From assembly GCF_002222595.2 (NCBI RefSeq), contig NZ_CP022413.2, positions 1,566,001-1,630,000 of the forward strand: a DNA stretch of 64,000 bases. Reading direction: 5' to 3'. Below, piece after piece: positions 1 through 9,234 of the stretch. Origin of the DNA: Blautia hansenii DSM 20583 (GTDB lineage: Bacteria > Bacillota > Clostridia > Lachnospirales > Lachnospiraceae). A model generated the notes under the pieces. It saw nothing but the letters and a program-made list of their open reading frames with translations. It was not told where the DNA came from and did not search any database. Numbering within the stretch: position 1 is the stretch's first letter; every line of letters begins with the position of its first letter. The position numbers were made by a program, and so were the translations under genes.

Positions 1-1332
1 TTAAATTTAGGACATTCAGAAGAAGAAACAAAAAAAGAAGTTGAAGAAGTCATTGATTATCTGGAAATTACCCCTTTCCGTCATAAACCAACCCATGCAT
101 TAAGCGGTGGACAGAAAAAGCAGGTTTCTATTGCTGATATTCTTGTCATGAAACCGGAAATTATTATTTTAGATGAGCCTGCTGCTGCTTTAGATCCTAA
201 GCATACGACTATGGTAAACCATATTGTAGATCAGATGACGCAAAATGGGATTACTGTTTTAATGGCAACTCATGATGTAAATTATGCTTATGAATGGGCA
301 GATGAAATTTTATTATTCCACGAGGGGAAAGTTCTGATGCATGGCACTCCGGCTCAGGTATTCAGCAATCGAGGTGTTTTAAAACAAACAAATTTAGAAC
401 CGCCTGCTGTTCTGGAGCTTTTTGAAAGCTTATGCAGAAAAGGAATTTTAAAATCCTCTCTCCCACTTCCGAAAAACTTAAATGCTTTAGAAAAATACAT
501 CTCAGATGTGAAAATAAATACACACTACGGAGGAACAAAAACAGTGTCAAAAGAAACAAAAAAAGCCATCTTGGCTGTAAGCTTTGGAACAAGTCACAAT
601 GATACCAGAAAAATTACCATTGATGCCATTGAACAGGATATGCAGGCTGCTTTCCCTGATTATGCCCTCTATCGTGCATGGACCAGCAAAATGATTATCA
701 AAAAAGTAAATGCCAGAGACGGTGTGCATATTTGCAATGTGAAGGAAGCTATGGAGAAAATGCTTCAGGACGGAATTACAGACGTACTTGTTCAGCCTAC
801 GCATGTAATTAACGGGATTGAAAACGACCTTATGAAAGAAGATGCTCTTGCTTTTCAGGAGCAGTTTCATTCTATTTCTTTTGGAGACCCGCTTCTTACC
901 AGCGAGCAGGATAATTTAGCCGTTATCGATGCCATTACCTCTGAATTTAAGACTTTAACAAAGGATGAGGTTTTAGTCCTGATGGGGCACGGAACAACTC
1001 ACTATGCCAACGCAATTTACGCTGCTTTGGACTATACCTTTAAAGATAAGGGGTATTCCAATATTTTTCTGGGAACCGTAGAAGCTTATCCTACCATGGA
1101 AAGTCTGTTAAAAATGGTTCATGCTTATCAGCCGAAAAAGGTTGTTTTGGCGCCGTTTATGATTGTTGCCGGAGACCATGCGAAAAATGATATGGCAAGT
1201 GATGAGCCGGACTCTTGGTATAGCCAGTTCAAAGCAGCAGGCTATGATGTAGAGCCTGTATTAAAAGGCTTGGGAGAATATACCGGTATCCGAAAACTTT
1301 TTATCGAACATTTAAAAACCATTGATTGTTAA
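1..1332 (+). CDS. cbiO-cbiK: Cobalt ECF transporter ATPase CbiO fused to cobaltochelatase CbiK (5' end outside window)
   Basis: One uninterrupted reading frame enters from before base 1 and ends at 1332. The first half is the C-terminal part of an ABC ATPase: signature LSGGQ (100-114), Walker B IIILDEP (about 160-180) and switch histidine in MATHD (262-276), as in CbiO, which powers cobalt uptake with CbiM/N/Q. From about 544 the frame continues as sirohydrochlorin cobaltochelatase CbiK, which inserts Co2+ into sirohydrochlorin at the entry to anaerobic B12 synthesis. Both CbiK metal-site histidines are recognisable (MGHG and AGDH, residues 149 and 212 counted from 544). A GGAGG (529-533) precedes an in-frame GTG at 544, giving a full-length 262-residue CbiK. 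The chelatase may therefore be made both as a fusion and alone. No stop separates the halves. The domain calls are secure; whether the fusion is biologically real needs checking. Confidence 0.9.
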   Translation, partial: LNLGHSEEETKKEVEEVIDYLEITPFRHKPTHALSGGQKKQVSIADILVMKPEIIILDEPAAALDPKHTTMVNHIVDQMTQNGITVLMATHDVNYAYEWADEILLFHEGKVLMHGTPAQVFSNRGVLKQTNLEPPAVLELFESLCRKGILKSSLPLPKNLNALEKYISDVKINTHYGGTKTVSKETKKAILAVSFGTSHNDTRKITIDAIEQDMQAAFPDYALYRAWTSKMIIKKVNARDGVHICNVKEAMEKMLQDGITDVLVQPTHVINGIENDLMKEDALAFQEQFHSISFGDPLLTSEQDNLAVIDAITSEFKTLTKDEVLVLMGHGTTHYANAIYAALDYTFKDKGYSNIFLGTVEAYPTMESLLKMVHAYQPKKVVLAPFMIVAGDHAKNDMASDEPDSWYSQFKAAGYDVEPVLKGLGEYTGIRKLFIEHLKTIDC

Positions 1333-1339
1333 AAAACAG

Positions 1340-1377
1340 AATGGGATGTCACATCGTATTTAAAGCGACATCCCATT
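1340..1377. terminator. Bidirectional intrinsic terminator
   Basis: An 11-bp perfect stem (AATGGGATGTC with its complement) encloses a loop of about 16 nt between the convergent cbiO-cbiK and HAD genes. The minus strand continues into a run of T (GTTTTTTA). The plus strand continues into ATTATTTTT. It probably ends transcription from both sides. Confidence 0.8.
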
Positions 1378-1379
1378 CA

Positions 1380-2069
1380 TTATTTTTCCATCCAATTCTT
1401 TACTTCTTCCAGTGTCTTTAATTTCCCGTATAAATATTCTTTTACAGGTGTTTCATCCTCCAAAAGGTCGGGTATCATAATTACCTTCATTCCCGCTTTT
1501 CCCGCTGAAATAATTCCGTTATAAGAGTCCTCCAGCGCCAGAGCGGCGGCGGGACTGACTTCTAATTTCTCACATGCCAGTGCGTAAATAGCCGGATGCG
1601 GTTTCCCATGCTCCACACAATCCCCTGTGATGATTTCCTGAAAATAATCAAAAATCCCTTGCTCCTTCAGCGCTTCCTTAGCATACATTTGATGGGTGGA
1701 GGTTGCCACTGCCATAGGAATGTTTTTCTTCTTTAAATAATCTAAAAGAGAAAGCAGACCTTCTTTTTTGGGAATTCCCTTCTCTTTCTCATAGTCATAA
1801 TAGACCTGATGATATCCGTCTAAAAACGCCTCTAAAGGAAAATTTGCGCCGTATTTCTTCAGAAAATAAGCATTTCTTTGGGCTCTGTTCATGCCCAATG
1901 TATTTTTGATGTTATCGCCCAGCTTTCCGTAGCCCAGATTTTCCCCTGTCACATCCCAACTGTACTTAATAATCCGCTCGGTATCCAGCATTAAACCATC
2001 CATATCAAAAACAACTGCTTTTGGTAAAAACGGTTCTTCTTTTATCCAGTATTCTGCCATTTTATTCAC
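1380..2069 (-). CDS. HAD-superfamily hydrolase, beta-phosphoglucomutase/phosphatase type
   Basis: The 229-residue protein has the HAD motif I DMDGLMLDTE (about residues 22-31). An alpha-helical cap follows, then a motif-II threonine/serine region (VATSTH), a conserved lysine (EHGKPHP) and the acidic motif ALEDSYNG. This layout fits subfamily IA phosphatases or phosphoglucomutases acting on small phosphorylated metabolites; the substrate cannot be read from sequence. The first codon is GTG at 2069, which overlaps the stop of the upstream carboxypeptidase gene (GTGAATAA). An ATG nine bases later (2060) is an alternative. The overlap suggests translational coupling with the dacA-like gene. Nothing ties it to cobalamin synthesis apart from position. 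Confidence 0.85.
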   Translation of the reverse strand: MNKMAEYWIKEEPFLPKAVVFDMDGLMLDTERIIKYSWDVTGENLGYGKLGDNIKNTLGMNRAQRNAYFLKKYGANFPLEAFLDGYHQVYYDYEKEKGIPKKEGLLSLLDYLKKKNIPMAVATSTHQMYAKEALKEQGIFDYFQEIITGDCVEHGKPHPAIYALACEKLEVSPAAALALEDSYNGIISAGKAGMKVIMIPDLLEDETPVKEYLYGKLKTLEEVKNWMEK

Positions 2070-3084
2070 TTTGAATTGCAGCTCCTATCTGACTGTAAAT
2101 ATTTTCTGCGTCCAGCACATGGAAAGGCTCGGTGTTATGATTTCCATCTGCTCCTGCTGTTACTAAAATGTATTCCTGTCCCTCTACCATTGCCAGACTT
2201 GCCAGACACTGACCAGCCGCATTGGTAAAGCCTGTTTTGCCGCCCAGAATTTCTCCGTCTGTCACCTCTAAGGTCGATTTCTTGTCATACATGGTGCTTT
2301 CAAAGGTAATTCCGTTTGGCTCTGCTGCTGTGGGAGCAGTTGTATAAGAACGGGTGGTAAAAACCTCATAAAAGGTTTCATTTTTAATTGCCTGCTCTAA
2401 TAATATCATAATATCTGTAACGGTTGTATAGTGCTCCTCTTCATGCAGACCTGAGGCATTTACAAAGTGAGAATTTAACATCCCAAGCTCCTTGGCTCTT
2501 TCATTCATTTTTTCAGCAAAGGCTTCTTCACTTCCTGATATTCTGCATGCCAGCGCAGTACAACATTCTGCTCCTGACGGCAGCATCAGACCATACAGCA
2601 AATCTTTTACAGAAACTTTTTCTCCCGGCTGAAAGCCTGCCATGGAAGCTCCTCTTTCATATTCAGCCAAAACCTCGTCTACCGGAATTTGAACCTTCTC
2701 CTCCAAATCAGAAAGCTCTTCCACGGCAATCAACAAGGTGAGAATTTTTGTCATAGACGCAGGATAAATGCGTTCTTCTGCATTTTTAGAAGCCAGTACC
2801 TTATTGTTTTGTACGTCCTTTACAATAGCGGCTTCACTGTAAATATCCATATCAATCTGAACATTCAGCCGTTCCTCCAGCTTTCGTCTTTCTTCTTCCT
2901 CCTGCTGTCTTCTCCGTTCTTCCTCGGCTGCTATCCTTGCTTTTTCCTCCTGTTTTCTGTCATAAGCCTGTTTTAGCTTTATTCCGCCTAAAAGAGCGGT
3001 CAGGCAAAAAATGCACACAGCTAAAACCGTAAACATAATTCTTCTTTTTCTTCTGACTTCTTTCATTCGTTGTTGTTTCTTCAT
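2062..3084 (-). CDS. D-alanyl-D-alanine carboxypeptidase (S11 family), membrane-anchored
   Basis: This 340-residue protein starts with a basic cytoplasmic tail, one membrane segment (about residues 16-34) and a highly charged Glu/Arg-rich stretch (about 43-72, probably coiled coil). The penicillin-binding catalytic domain follows. The nucleophile motif is S110-M-T-K113 and the KTG motif is at K283-T-G. It trims the terminal D-Ala of peptidoglycan pentapeptides outside the membrane. The second motif, normally SxN, reads S170-G-A172, so the usual asparagine is replaced. Similar SGA variants may exist in the family, so activity is not excluded. GGAG just upstream supports the ATG at 3084. The HAD phosphatase gene overlaps its 3' end. 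Confidence 0.88.
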   Translation of the reverse strand: MKKQQRMKEVRRKRRIMFTVLAVCIFCLTALLGGIKLKQAYDRKQEEKARIAAEEERRRQQEEEERRKLEERLNVQIDMDIYSEAAIVKDVQNNKVLASKNAEERIYPASMTKILTLLIAVEELSDLEEKVQIPVDEVLAEYERGASMAGFQPGEKVSVKDLLYGLMLPSGAECCTALACRISGSEEAFAEKMNERAKELGMLNSHFVNASGLHEEEHYTTVTDIMILLEQAIKNETFYEVFTTRSYTTAPTAAEPNGITFESTMYDKKSTLEVTDGEILGGKTGFTNAAGQCLASLAMVEGQEYILVTAGADGNHNTEPFHVLDAENIYSQIGAAIQSE

Positions 3085-3132
3085 AATTTCTCCATATCCT
3101 ATTATCTATTCTGTTTCAGGCAATAAACGCAG

Positions 3133-3172
3133 TTATTCCATGACAAAGCAATTTCTGTTTGTCATGGAATAA
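3133..3172 (-). terminator. Strong hairpin downstream of the zinc-ribbon gene
   Basis: A 15-bp perfect stem (TTATTCCATGACAAA and complement) with a 10-nt loop lies between the zinc-ribbon gene and dacA. There is no clean T run on the minus strand, so it may act as a weak terminator or an mRNA 3'-end stabiliser. Confidence 0.55.
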
Positions 3173-3181
3173 TAAGCTTGT

Positions 3182-4381
3182 TTATTCATATATTTCTACT
3201 TCTGAAATACCATTGTCATTCCATCTGCTTCCCTCATAAGAGTCTGCAATATACATGGAAATGTAAGACGCATCTATTGGTTCCTCAAAGGAAAGACAGA
3301 ATTTTTTCTTTTCGTCGGAAAATTCAATATCCTTTGTCTCACTGTCTCCCACTTGGATTGTCAATGTCTTTGGCCGTGCACTATATTCCCAGAGCTGGTC
3401 GCTTCTCCAGTTTCCTAAATATAATACAAGATAACGAACCTTATGATTTCCATCGAAATTTATCCGAATACCGGTTGTCTCGCCTGTGTTTTCCTCATTC
3501 TCCTGCCAGGAGGTGCTGCTGTCTCCGTCAACTGCACTTTGTGCACTGTAATCATAAGTGTCAGACTCTTTGATGGAGTTTTGTTCGGTACTGACAGGTA
3601 CAATCTTCTGATATTGGGAAAAATCAATTTCATCCGGATTTACCAGTTGAAAACGCTCCTGTTTTGTCGTTTCCTCTTGCGCAGCATCCTGTTTCTCTGT
3701 TTCATCCACTTCTTTCTCAATCTCCTCAGACGGAGTATCCTGATGAACCACTTCTTTATGTAATTTTTCATAATACTCCTTTTCCTGCCTGTCCAAATCT
3801 TTCATCCGTTTCATTCCCAAAGCAATGCCAATTCCAAGGCATAAAAGCAACAGAAAAGTAATGAGAATGGCAATGTTTCGCCTTTTCTTTTTTTTCTCGG
3901 GACTTAAAGGGGGCTTTTCCTCTTCCTCCTCTTCTTCGTCTTCCTCGTCAAAAAGGTCTTCTTCCCAGACATTCTCCTCTTCTTCCGCAACAGCCGGTTC
4001 AACCTCCTGACATTCCATCTGCGGTTCTTCTTGCGGTTCTTCATTCAGCTTCGGTGTTTCTTCTGGTTCTGTAACAGAAGTATCTTCCTTTTCTTCGGCT
4101 TCTGTGGTTTTTTCAACTTCTGGCTTTTCTTGCTCCGGTTCTTCTTCTGTTTGTATAATTTTTTCTTCTTCCTTTGGAACATTTGTCATTTGTACAGGCT
4201 TTGTAGGCTCTGCCTTCTCTTCTCCCTGCTCTGCCTTTAAAATTTCTTCCAGTTCCTCGTCTGTCTTATAATAAGCCCATCTATCGTCCTCATCCATGTA
4301 TTCGGGAAAAACAGCTTTTCCGCACCGTCCACAGTAGAGATCGGTATCCGGGATTTCTTTTCCGCATCTGTCACATTTCAT
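3182..4381 (-). CDS. Zinc-ribbon membrane protein with C-terminal discoidin/NADase-type glycan-binding-like domain
   Basis: The N-terminus (residues 1-23) carries two CxxC knuckles (CDRCGKE and CGRCGKA), a classic zinc ribbon. A long, very acidic low-complexity stretch follows (about 35-165). One membrane helix lies at about 169-190 (IAILITFLLLLCLG). The C-terminal 140 residues resemble an F5/8-type C or NADase-type glycan-binding beta-sandwich: AVDGDSSTSW, a LVLYLGNW strand and the closing NDNGISEVEIYE. This points to a cytoplasmic metal-binding head and an extracellular sugar-binding or sensory tail. The function is unknown. The gene lies 21 bases after cbiC, but its role is unlikely to be in cobalamin synthesis and it may simply receive read-through. 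Confidence 0.75.
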   Translation of the reverse strand: MKCDRCGKEIPDTDLYCGRCGKAVFPEYMDEDDRWAYYKTDEELEEILKAEQGEEKAEPTKPVQMTNVPKEEEKIIQTEEEPEQEKPEVEKTTEAEEKEDTSVTEPEETPKLNEEPQEEPQMECQEVEPAVAEEEENVWEEDLFDEEDEEEEEEEKPPLSPEKKKKRRNIAILITFLLLLCLGIGIALGMKRMKDLDRQEKEYYEKLHKEVVHQDTPSEEIEKEVDETEKQDAAQEETTKQERFQLVNPDEIDFSQYQKIVPVSTEQNSIKESDTYDYSAQSAVDGDSSTSWQENEENTGETTGIRINFDGNHKVRYLVLYLGNWRSDQLWEYSARPKTLTIQVGDSETKDIEFSDEKKKFCLSFEEPIDASYISMYIADSYEGSRWNDNGISEVEIYE

Positions 4382-4402
4382 GTTTTTTCCTTCCTGAAAT
4401 TC

Positions 4403-5053
4403 CTATTTCCAGTAATCTCTTTCATTATCAATCATGTATAATAAAGCGTTACAGATACATGCGGCAATATTGCTTCCACCTTTTCTTCCTCTGGCAACAA
4501 TATAAGGAACGTCTGTATCCATAATCATTTCCTTAGATTGTACCACATTTACAAAGCCAACGGGAACCCCTATAATTAAATACGGAGAAATTTTTTTCTC
4601 ATTTATCAGTTCATACAGTCTTACAAGAGCAGTAGGCGCATTTCCGATAGCAAAAATTAATGGTTTTCCAAGTTCAGCCGCTTTGTCCATACTTGCTGTG
4701 GCTCTGGTGCTGCCCATCTCCTTTGCTTTTTTTGCCACATCCTCATCAGACATAAAGCAATAAACCTCACCGCCGTACTTTGCCAGTGCCTTTTTGTTAA
4801 TTCCTGCCTTTGCCATCTGTGTATCTGTGACAATACAGGCGCCGTTTTTAATGGCTTCAATGGCTTTTTCCACTGCATTTGGAGAAAAACAAAGATTATC
4901 CGCATAGTCAAAATCAGCGCTTGTGTGAATACATCTTTTTACAATACATTCTGTACCGGGAATTAATTTTTTATCTCCCAGCTCTTCCGTAATAATTTCA
5001 AAGCTTCTTGTTTCGATTTCTTTTGGTTTTACATTTTCTAATTCTACTTTCAT
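4403..5053 (-). CDS. cbiC: Cobalt-precorrin-8 methylmutase CbiC
   Basis: CbiC (216 residues, normal length) moves the C-11 methyl group to C-12, turning cobalt-precorrin-8 into cobyrinic acid. The catalytic histidine sits in RCIHTSADFDY (about residues 41-51). The family end motifs GVPVGFVNV and RGRKGGSNIAA are intact. It is the last recognisable cobalamin gene of the operon, 18 bases after cbiP. The assignment is secure. Confidence 0.96.
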   Translation of the reverse strand: MKVELENVKPKEIETRSFEIITEELGDKKLIPGTECIVKRCIHTSADFDYADNLCFSPNAVEKAIEAIKNGACIVTDTQMAKAGINKKALAKYGGEVYCFMSDEDVAKKAKEMGSTRATASMDKAAELGKPLIFAIGNAPTALVRLYELINEKKISPYLIIGVPVGFVNVVQSKEMIMDTDVPYIVARGRKGGSNIAACICNALLYMIDNERDYWK

Positions 5054-5071
5054 TTGTAGTCTGCCTCTCTT

Positions 5072-6583
5072 TTATTCCAATCCGGCTTCTAAAATCTCAT
5101 AAATTTTCTTCATATCTAAATGCTTTCGAAGACCGTCTGCCAGTTTATCATATTGTGTTTCCTTAAATGCGGCAAAATCAATCCCCGTCATTTCAGAAAC
5201 ATCAAGCCCCTTTTCTTCTCCGATGGCTTTTACTATATTTTTTGCAACAGCTTCCTTATCAAAAATGCCGTGTACATAAGAGCCGTAAACATTGTTGCAG
5301 TAAGCTCCGTCCTGCTTTGTTGTATTTTGAACGTGGTCGGTGATTTCCGTGAAAGGATGTGCACCTTCCAGCAGTACACTTTCTCCCATGTGAATTTCAT
5401 ATCCTTCCAGCTTTACGCCTGTAAGAGAACTTAACGCACCTTCTACCTTTGGGAAAGTACCGGAAACTCTTGTGCGTGTTTTCAAATTCTGAAACACGGT
5501 TTCCATTGGCAAAAGTCCCATGCCCTTTATCTCCCCCCCGGCTTCAACGCCGTCAGGGTCTGAAAGCTTTTCTCCCAACATCTGATAACCGCCGCAAATG
5601 CCAAAAATAATCTTGCCTTCTGCTGCTTTTTTCAAAATCGCCGCTTCCAGTCCGTTTTGTCTTAACCAGAGTAAATCTTCCATAGTGTTTTTCGTTCCCG
5701 GTAAAATAATCATATCGGGATTTTTCAGCTCATTGACTGCTTTTACATAGCGCAGGGAAACACCGGAAATCATTTCCAGAGCATTAAAGTCCGTAAAATT
5801 GGAAATTCTGGGCACACGGATAACTGCAATATCAATGACGCCGATTTCCTGCTTATCGGAAAAACGTTCGGTGAGGCTGTCCTCGTCTTCGACCTCCAAT
5901 TCCATATAAGGGGCTACTCCCACCACGGGAATACCTGTTTTTTCTTCCAAACTTACCACTCCCGGCTCTAAAATGGTTTTATCCCCTCGGAATTTATTGA
6001 TAATCATGCCCTTTACCATTTTCTGCTCGTCTTCCTCCAGCAGCATAACTGTTCCGATTAACTGTGCAAAAACGCCGCCTCTGTCAATATCTCCCACCAG
6101 AAGTACAGGAGCTTTTGCCTGCTTTGCCATACCCATGTTTACAATGTCTTCTTTTTTTAAATTGATTTCTGCAGGACTTCCTGCTCCTTCAATGACAATA
6201 ATATCATACTCTTCTTCCAGCTTACGGTAAGCTTCCATCACCTTGGGAAGAAGCTGTTTCTTGTAAGCAAAATAGTCTCTGGCGCTCATCGTTCCCAGCA
6301 CTTCTCCGTTTACAATCACCTGACTTCCCACATCATTGGTAGGTTTTAAAAGAATAGGGTTCATGAATACGGAAGGCTTAATTCCCGCTGCCTCTGCCTG
6401 CATGACCTGCGCTCTTCCCATCTCCAGCCCGTCTTCTGTAATAAAAGAATTTAACGCCATATTCTGAGACTTAAACGGCGCTACCCGATAGCCATCCTGC
6501 TTAAAAATTCTGCAAAGTCCTGCTGCCAAAAGACTCTTTCCTGCATTGGACATTGTTCCCTGTATCATAATTGCCTTTGCCAT
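5072..6583 (-). CDS. cbiP: Cobyric acid synthase CbiP
   Basis: This is an ATP- and glutamine-dependent amidase that adds four amide groups to adenosylcobyrinic acid a,c-diamide. The N-terminal synthetase domain has the P-loop-like GTMSNAGKS (about residues 9-17). The C-terminal class I glutaminase domain has the nucleophile in [10 protein letters not shown] and the histidine in [10 protein letters not shown]. Length (503) is normal for the family. It abuts cobD (2-base gap), fitting tight operon packing. Confidence 0.96.
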   Translation of the reverse strand: MAKAIMIQGTMSNAGKSLLAAGLCRIFKQDGYRVAPFKSQNMALNSFITEDGLEMGRAQVMQAEAAGIKPSVFMNPILLKPTNDVGSQVIVNGEVLGTMSARDYFAYKKQLLPKVMEAYRKLEEEYDIIVIEGAGSPAEINLKKEDIVNMGMAKQAKAPVLLVGDIDRGGVFAQLIGTVMLLEEDEQKMVKGMIINKFRGDKTILEPGVVSLEEKTGIPVVGVAPYMELEVEDEDSLTERFSDKQEIGVIDIAVIRVPRISNFTDFNALEMISGVSLRYVKAVNELKNPDMIILPGTKNTMEDLLWLRQNGLEAAILKKAAEGKIIFGICGGYQMLGEKLSDPDGVEAGGEIKGMGLLPMETVFQNLKTRTRVSGTFPKVEGALSSLTGVKLEGYEIHMGESVLLEGAHPFTEITDHVQNTTKQDGAYCNNVYGSYVHGIFDKEAVAKNIVKAIGEEKGLDVSEMTGIDFAAFKETQYDKLADGLRKHLDMKKIYEILEAGLE

Positions 6584-6585
6584 TG

Positions 6586-7644
6586 CTATTTCCTCTTTTC
6601 CCCGTTTAAAATATATTCCAAAGCTTCTGTTAAGCGCTCGTTTTCTTCTCTTTTTCGAACTGCAATACGGTAAAATCCTTTTTCCAGATTTGGATAATTA
6701 CTGCAGTCTCTTATGGCAATCCCCTGCTTTAAACAGTTCTCCTTTAAATGTAAAGGGCCTTTAAAAAAGATATAGTTTGCTTTTGAGGGATAACAGAAAA
6801 GCTCTAATTTTCTTAATTTTTCTAACAGCCATTCTTTTTCTGCTTTGATTTTACTAAGTGTTTCTTTTACATACTCTTTTTCTTTTAACGCTGCTATTCC
6901 CGCCTCCTGTGCCAGCACCGATACATTCCACGGCTGCATTACTGCCTGCATATTTTCTAAAGTCTGGTTGTCACTGCAAAATCCATAGCCCAGACGAATA
7001 CCCGCCATTGCATATTTCTTGGTGAACGCCTTCAGCAAAAAGAAGTTGGTATAAGTTTCCAGATAGGCTTTCATAGTATAAGCTTCCGAATTTTCGATAA
7101 AATCAATAAAACATTCATCCAGCACAAGAAAGGCATCTGAACGCTTGCAGCGCTGTAAAAGCTTTTCTACATAGCTTCTGTCTGCCAATATTCCTGTCGG
7201 GTTGTTGGGATTACAGAAGAACACCATATCAATGTCTTCGGTAATTCTGTCTATAAAATTCTCCTGCGGCACAAAGCCTTTTTCCTCTGAAAGCGGCACA
7301 TACACGATTTCACATCCCACAGAAGACAAAGCCTGCTCATATTCGGCAAAAGTAGGAGCTGGAAGCAATGCCTTTTTTGGCTTTCTTGCCAGTACCAGAC
7401 CGAAAATCAAATCTGCCGCTCCGTTGCCGCAGATAATTCTTTCTTCCGGTACTTCTTCTTCCTCTGCCAATGCTTTGCGAAGGGCATCGCAGCTTACGTC
7501 AGGATAACATTCCGCTTTCTCAAGCGCCTGTATGACTGCCTCCTTCACGCCCTTGGGCATCCCGTAGGGATTACAATTTGCGGAGAAATCTAAAATACCG
7601 GGATTACGGTATACGTCTCCGCCGTGTATGTGTATCTTTGTCAT
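6586..7644 (-). CDS. cobD: L-threonine-O-3-phosphate decarboxylase CobD (PLP)
   Basis: This is a 352-residue fold-type I PLP enzyme, related to histidinol-phosphate aminotransferase, that makes (R)-1-amino-2-propanol phosphate for the nucleotide loop. The start [10 protein letters not shown] and [10 protein letters not shown] match CobD. CNPNNPTG, the PLP-phenol aspartate region ([10 protein letters not shown]) and the Schiff-base lysine region ([19 protein letters not shown]) are present. Some CobD proteins carry a C-terminal zinc-finger or kinase (PduX-like) extension; this one does not. The neighbour cbiB uses its product, which supports CobD over HisC. Confidence 0.93.
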   Translation of the reverse strand: MTKIHIHGGDVYRNPGILDFSANCNPYGMPKGVKEAVIQALEKAECYPDVSCDALRKALAEEEEVPEERIICGNGAADLIFGLVLARKPKKALLPAPTFAEYEQALSSVGCEIVYVPLSEEKGFVPQENFIDRITEDIDMVFFCNPNNPTGILADRSYVEKLLQRCKRSDAFLVLDECFIDFIENSEAYTMKAYLETYTNFFLLKAFTKKYAMAGIRLGYGFCSDNQTLENMQAVMQPWNVSVLAQEAGIAALKEKEYVKETLSKIKAEKEWLLEKLRKLELFCYPSKANYIFFKGPLHLKENCLKQGIAIRDCSNYPNLEKGFYRIAVRKREENERLTEALEYILNGEKRK

Positions 7645-7658
7645 TGTTTTAATCTCCT

Positions 7659-8639
7659 TTAAAGAAATAGAATACCTGCCAATAAGACAGTTCTTACTGC
7701 CACAAAAAGCACTGCCCCTAAAAAGGAGCTTACATATAATAAGGTATTGGCACGTTTAATATCTTCATATTCAATATCTCGGTTTGCATCTCCGATGGTA
7801 GGTTTTTCATATAATTTCCCAAAATAATAGGCATTTCCCGCAAGCTGCACATTTAAAGCGCCTGCCATGACTGCTTCTGTCTGCGCAGAATTCGGACTGG
7901 CATGCTTGTATCTGTCTCTGAGAAAAATTTTTTTTGCATTTTTGCCGTCAAAGCCTTCCAGATAAGCAGCTGCAATCATCAGCCATGCGGAAATTCTGGC
8001 AGGAATATAATTGACTATATCATCCAGCTTTGCAGCATATCTTCCGAAATTGATATATTTCTCATTCTTATATCCCACCATTGAGTCCATGGTATTTATC
8101 CCCTTATAGATAAACATCAGCACAGGGCCTCCGATTGCCATGTAAAAAAGAGGTGCGATAATTCCGTCTGAAGTATTTTCTGCAACAGTTTCCACTGCCG
8201 CCTTTGTAATTCCTTTTTCATCCAGTGATTTTGTATCACGTCCCACAATCATAGAAACCGCATGTCTTGCGCCTTCTAAATCGCCCTTTTTCAGCTCTTT
8301 ATATACCTTCATGCTTTCCTGCTTTAAAGATTTTACCGCAAGCATCTGGTAGCAAAAAAAGCTTTCAATCACAATTCCCAGTACGGTATGTATTTGATAG
8401 CCGATATACAAAATAGCAAGAGGTACAAAACCGGATAGGAAACAAATGGAAATCACCAGCGCCAGTCCCGCTTTTCGTTCTCCTTTTTCTGTCTTTGGAA
8501 ATAGATTTCTTAAATGTTTTTCAAAAAAAGAAATGCCGTTTCCGATTATTCGGACCGGATGGTAAAGCCATCTGGGGTCTCCCAAAAGTAAATCTATAAA
8601 AAAGCCCAAAAGCAGGGCAGTTCCTGTCCATCTTATCAT
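7659..8639 (-). CDS. cbiB: Adenosylcobinamide-phosphate synthase CbiB (membrane)
   Basis: CbiB joins aminopropanol phosphate to adenosylcobyric acid at the membrane. The 326-residue protein has the N-terminal signature DLLLGDPRWLYHPVR, the central VAENTSDGIIAPLFY, and several hydrophobic segments (for example about 55-80 and the final 25 residues). It lies 14 bases from cobD, whose product it uses. Confidence 0.95.
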   Translation of the reverse strand: MIRWTGTALLLGFFIDLLLGDPRWLYHPVRIIGNGISFFEKHLRNLFPKTEKGERKAGLALVISICFLSGFVPLAILYIGYQIHTVLGIVIESFFCYQMLAVKSLKQESMKVYKELKKGDLEGARHAVSMIVGRDTKSLDEKGITKAAVETVAENTSDGIIAPLFYMAIGGPVLMFIYKGINTMDSMVGYKNEKYINFGRYAAKLDDIVNYIPARISAWLMIAAAYLEGFDGKNAKKIFLRDRYKHASPNSAQTEAVMAGALNVQLAGNAYYFGKLYEKPTIGDANRDIEYEDIKRANTLLYVSSFLGAVLFVAVRTVLLAGILFL

Positions 8640-8643
8640 GATT

Positions 8644-9234
8644 TTATCCTTTCTGTACCAGACTGATTTCTTTTTTCTGCTCCCAAGCTTCCCTGTCTAT
8701 GTGAAGCAGATAAAATTCTCCGTTCCCAATCTGCCATTTAAAGTATTCGCCTTTCGGCTCTGCAAAATGGGAAAGGATGCTCATGATTGTACCTCCGTGT
8801 ACTACCATGGCAATTTGCCTGTGTTCTTTTGAAAAAGCTTTTAAAATACATTCTTCAAAGCCTTTAATACATCTTTCTCGAAATTCTTCCACCCCTTCTC
8901 CGTTTGGAAAAGGCAGTGTTCCGTTGCTGTCAATCCATTCCTGATATTCTTTTACGCTTGACAGCTCCTGATAGTTTTTGTTTTCAAATTTTCCAAAATC
9001 ACACTCTTTTAACTGTATATTTGTTTCCACAGAAAGCTTTGGATAAATCAGCGCCGCTGTTTCCAAGCATCGTTTCATAGGACTTGCATATACAAGCTCT
9101 GCCTTTGGATATTGTTTCTTTCTTATCTCCTCTATGCCAAGAGAGCACAAATTTTCATCGGTCTTACAGCCAATATATCTGCCTTTGAGATTTCCCAATG
9201 TTTTTCCGTGACGGATTAAAACTACTTTAAGCAT
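8644..9234 (-). CDS. cobC: Alpha-ribazole phosphatase CobC-like (histidine phosphatase)
   Basis: This 196-residue histidine phosphatase has the catalytic LIRHGKT (about residues 6-12), the acid/base glutamate region (KECDFGKFENKN) and the second histidine in VVHGGTIMS. Within a nucleotide-loop gene block the likely role is removing phosphate from alpha-ribazole 5'-phosphate or from adenosylcobalamin 5'-phosphate. The start overlaps the preceding cobU paralogue by 8 bases, indicating coupling. The family is certain; the substrate is inferred from context. Confidence 0.87.
   Translation of the reverse strand: MLKVVLIRHGKTLGNLKGRYIGCKTDENLCSLGIEEIRKKQYPKAELVYASPMKRCLETAALIYPKLSVETNIQLKECDFGKFENKNYQELSSVKEYQEWIDSNGTLPFPNGEGVEEFRERCIKGFEECILKAFSKEHRQIAMVVHGGTIMSILSHFAEPKGEYFKWQIGNGEFYLLHIDREAWEQKKEISLVQKG

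Noticed and set aside
3825..4240. Poly-Ser and Phe-rich plus-strand frames opposite the zinc-ribbon gene
   Set aside because: These are the complement of the Glu/Asp-rich low-complexity stretch of the real minus-strand gene.
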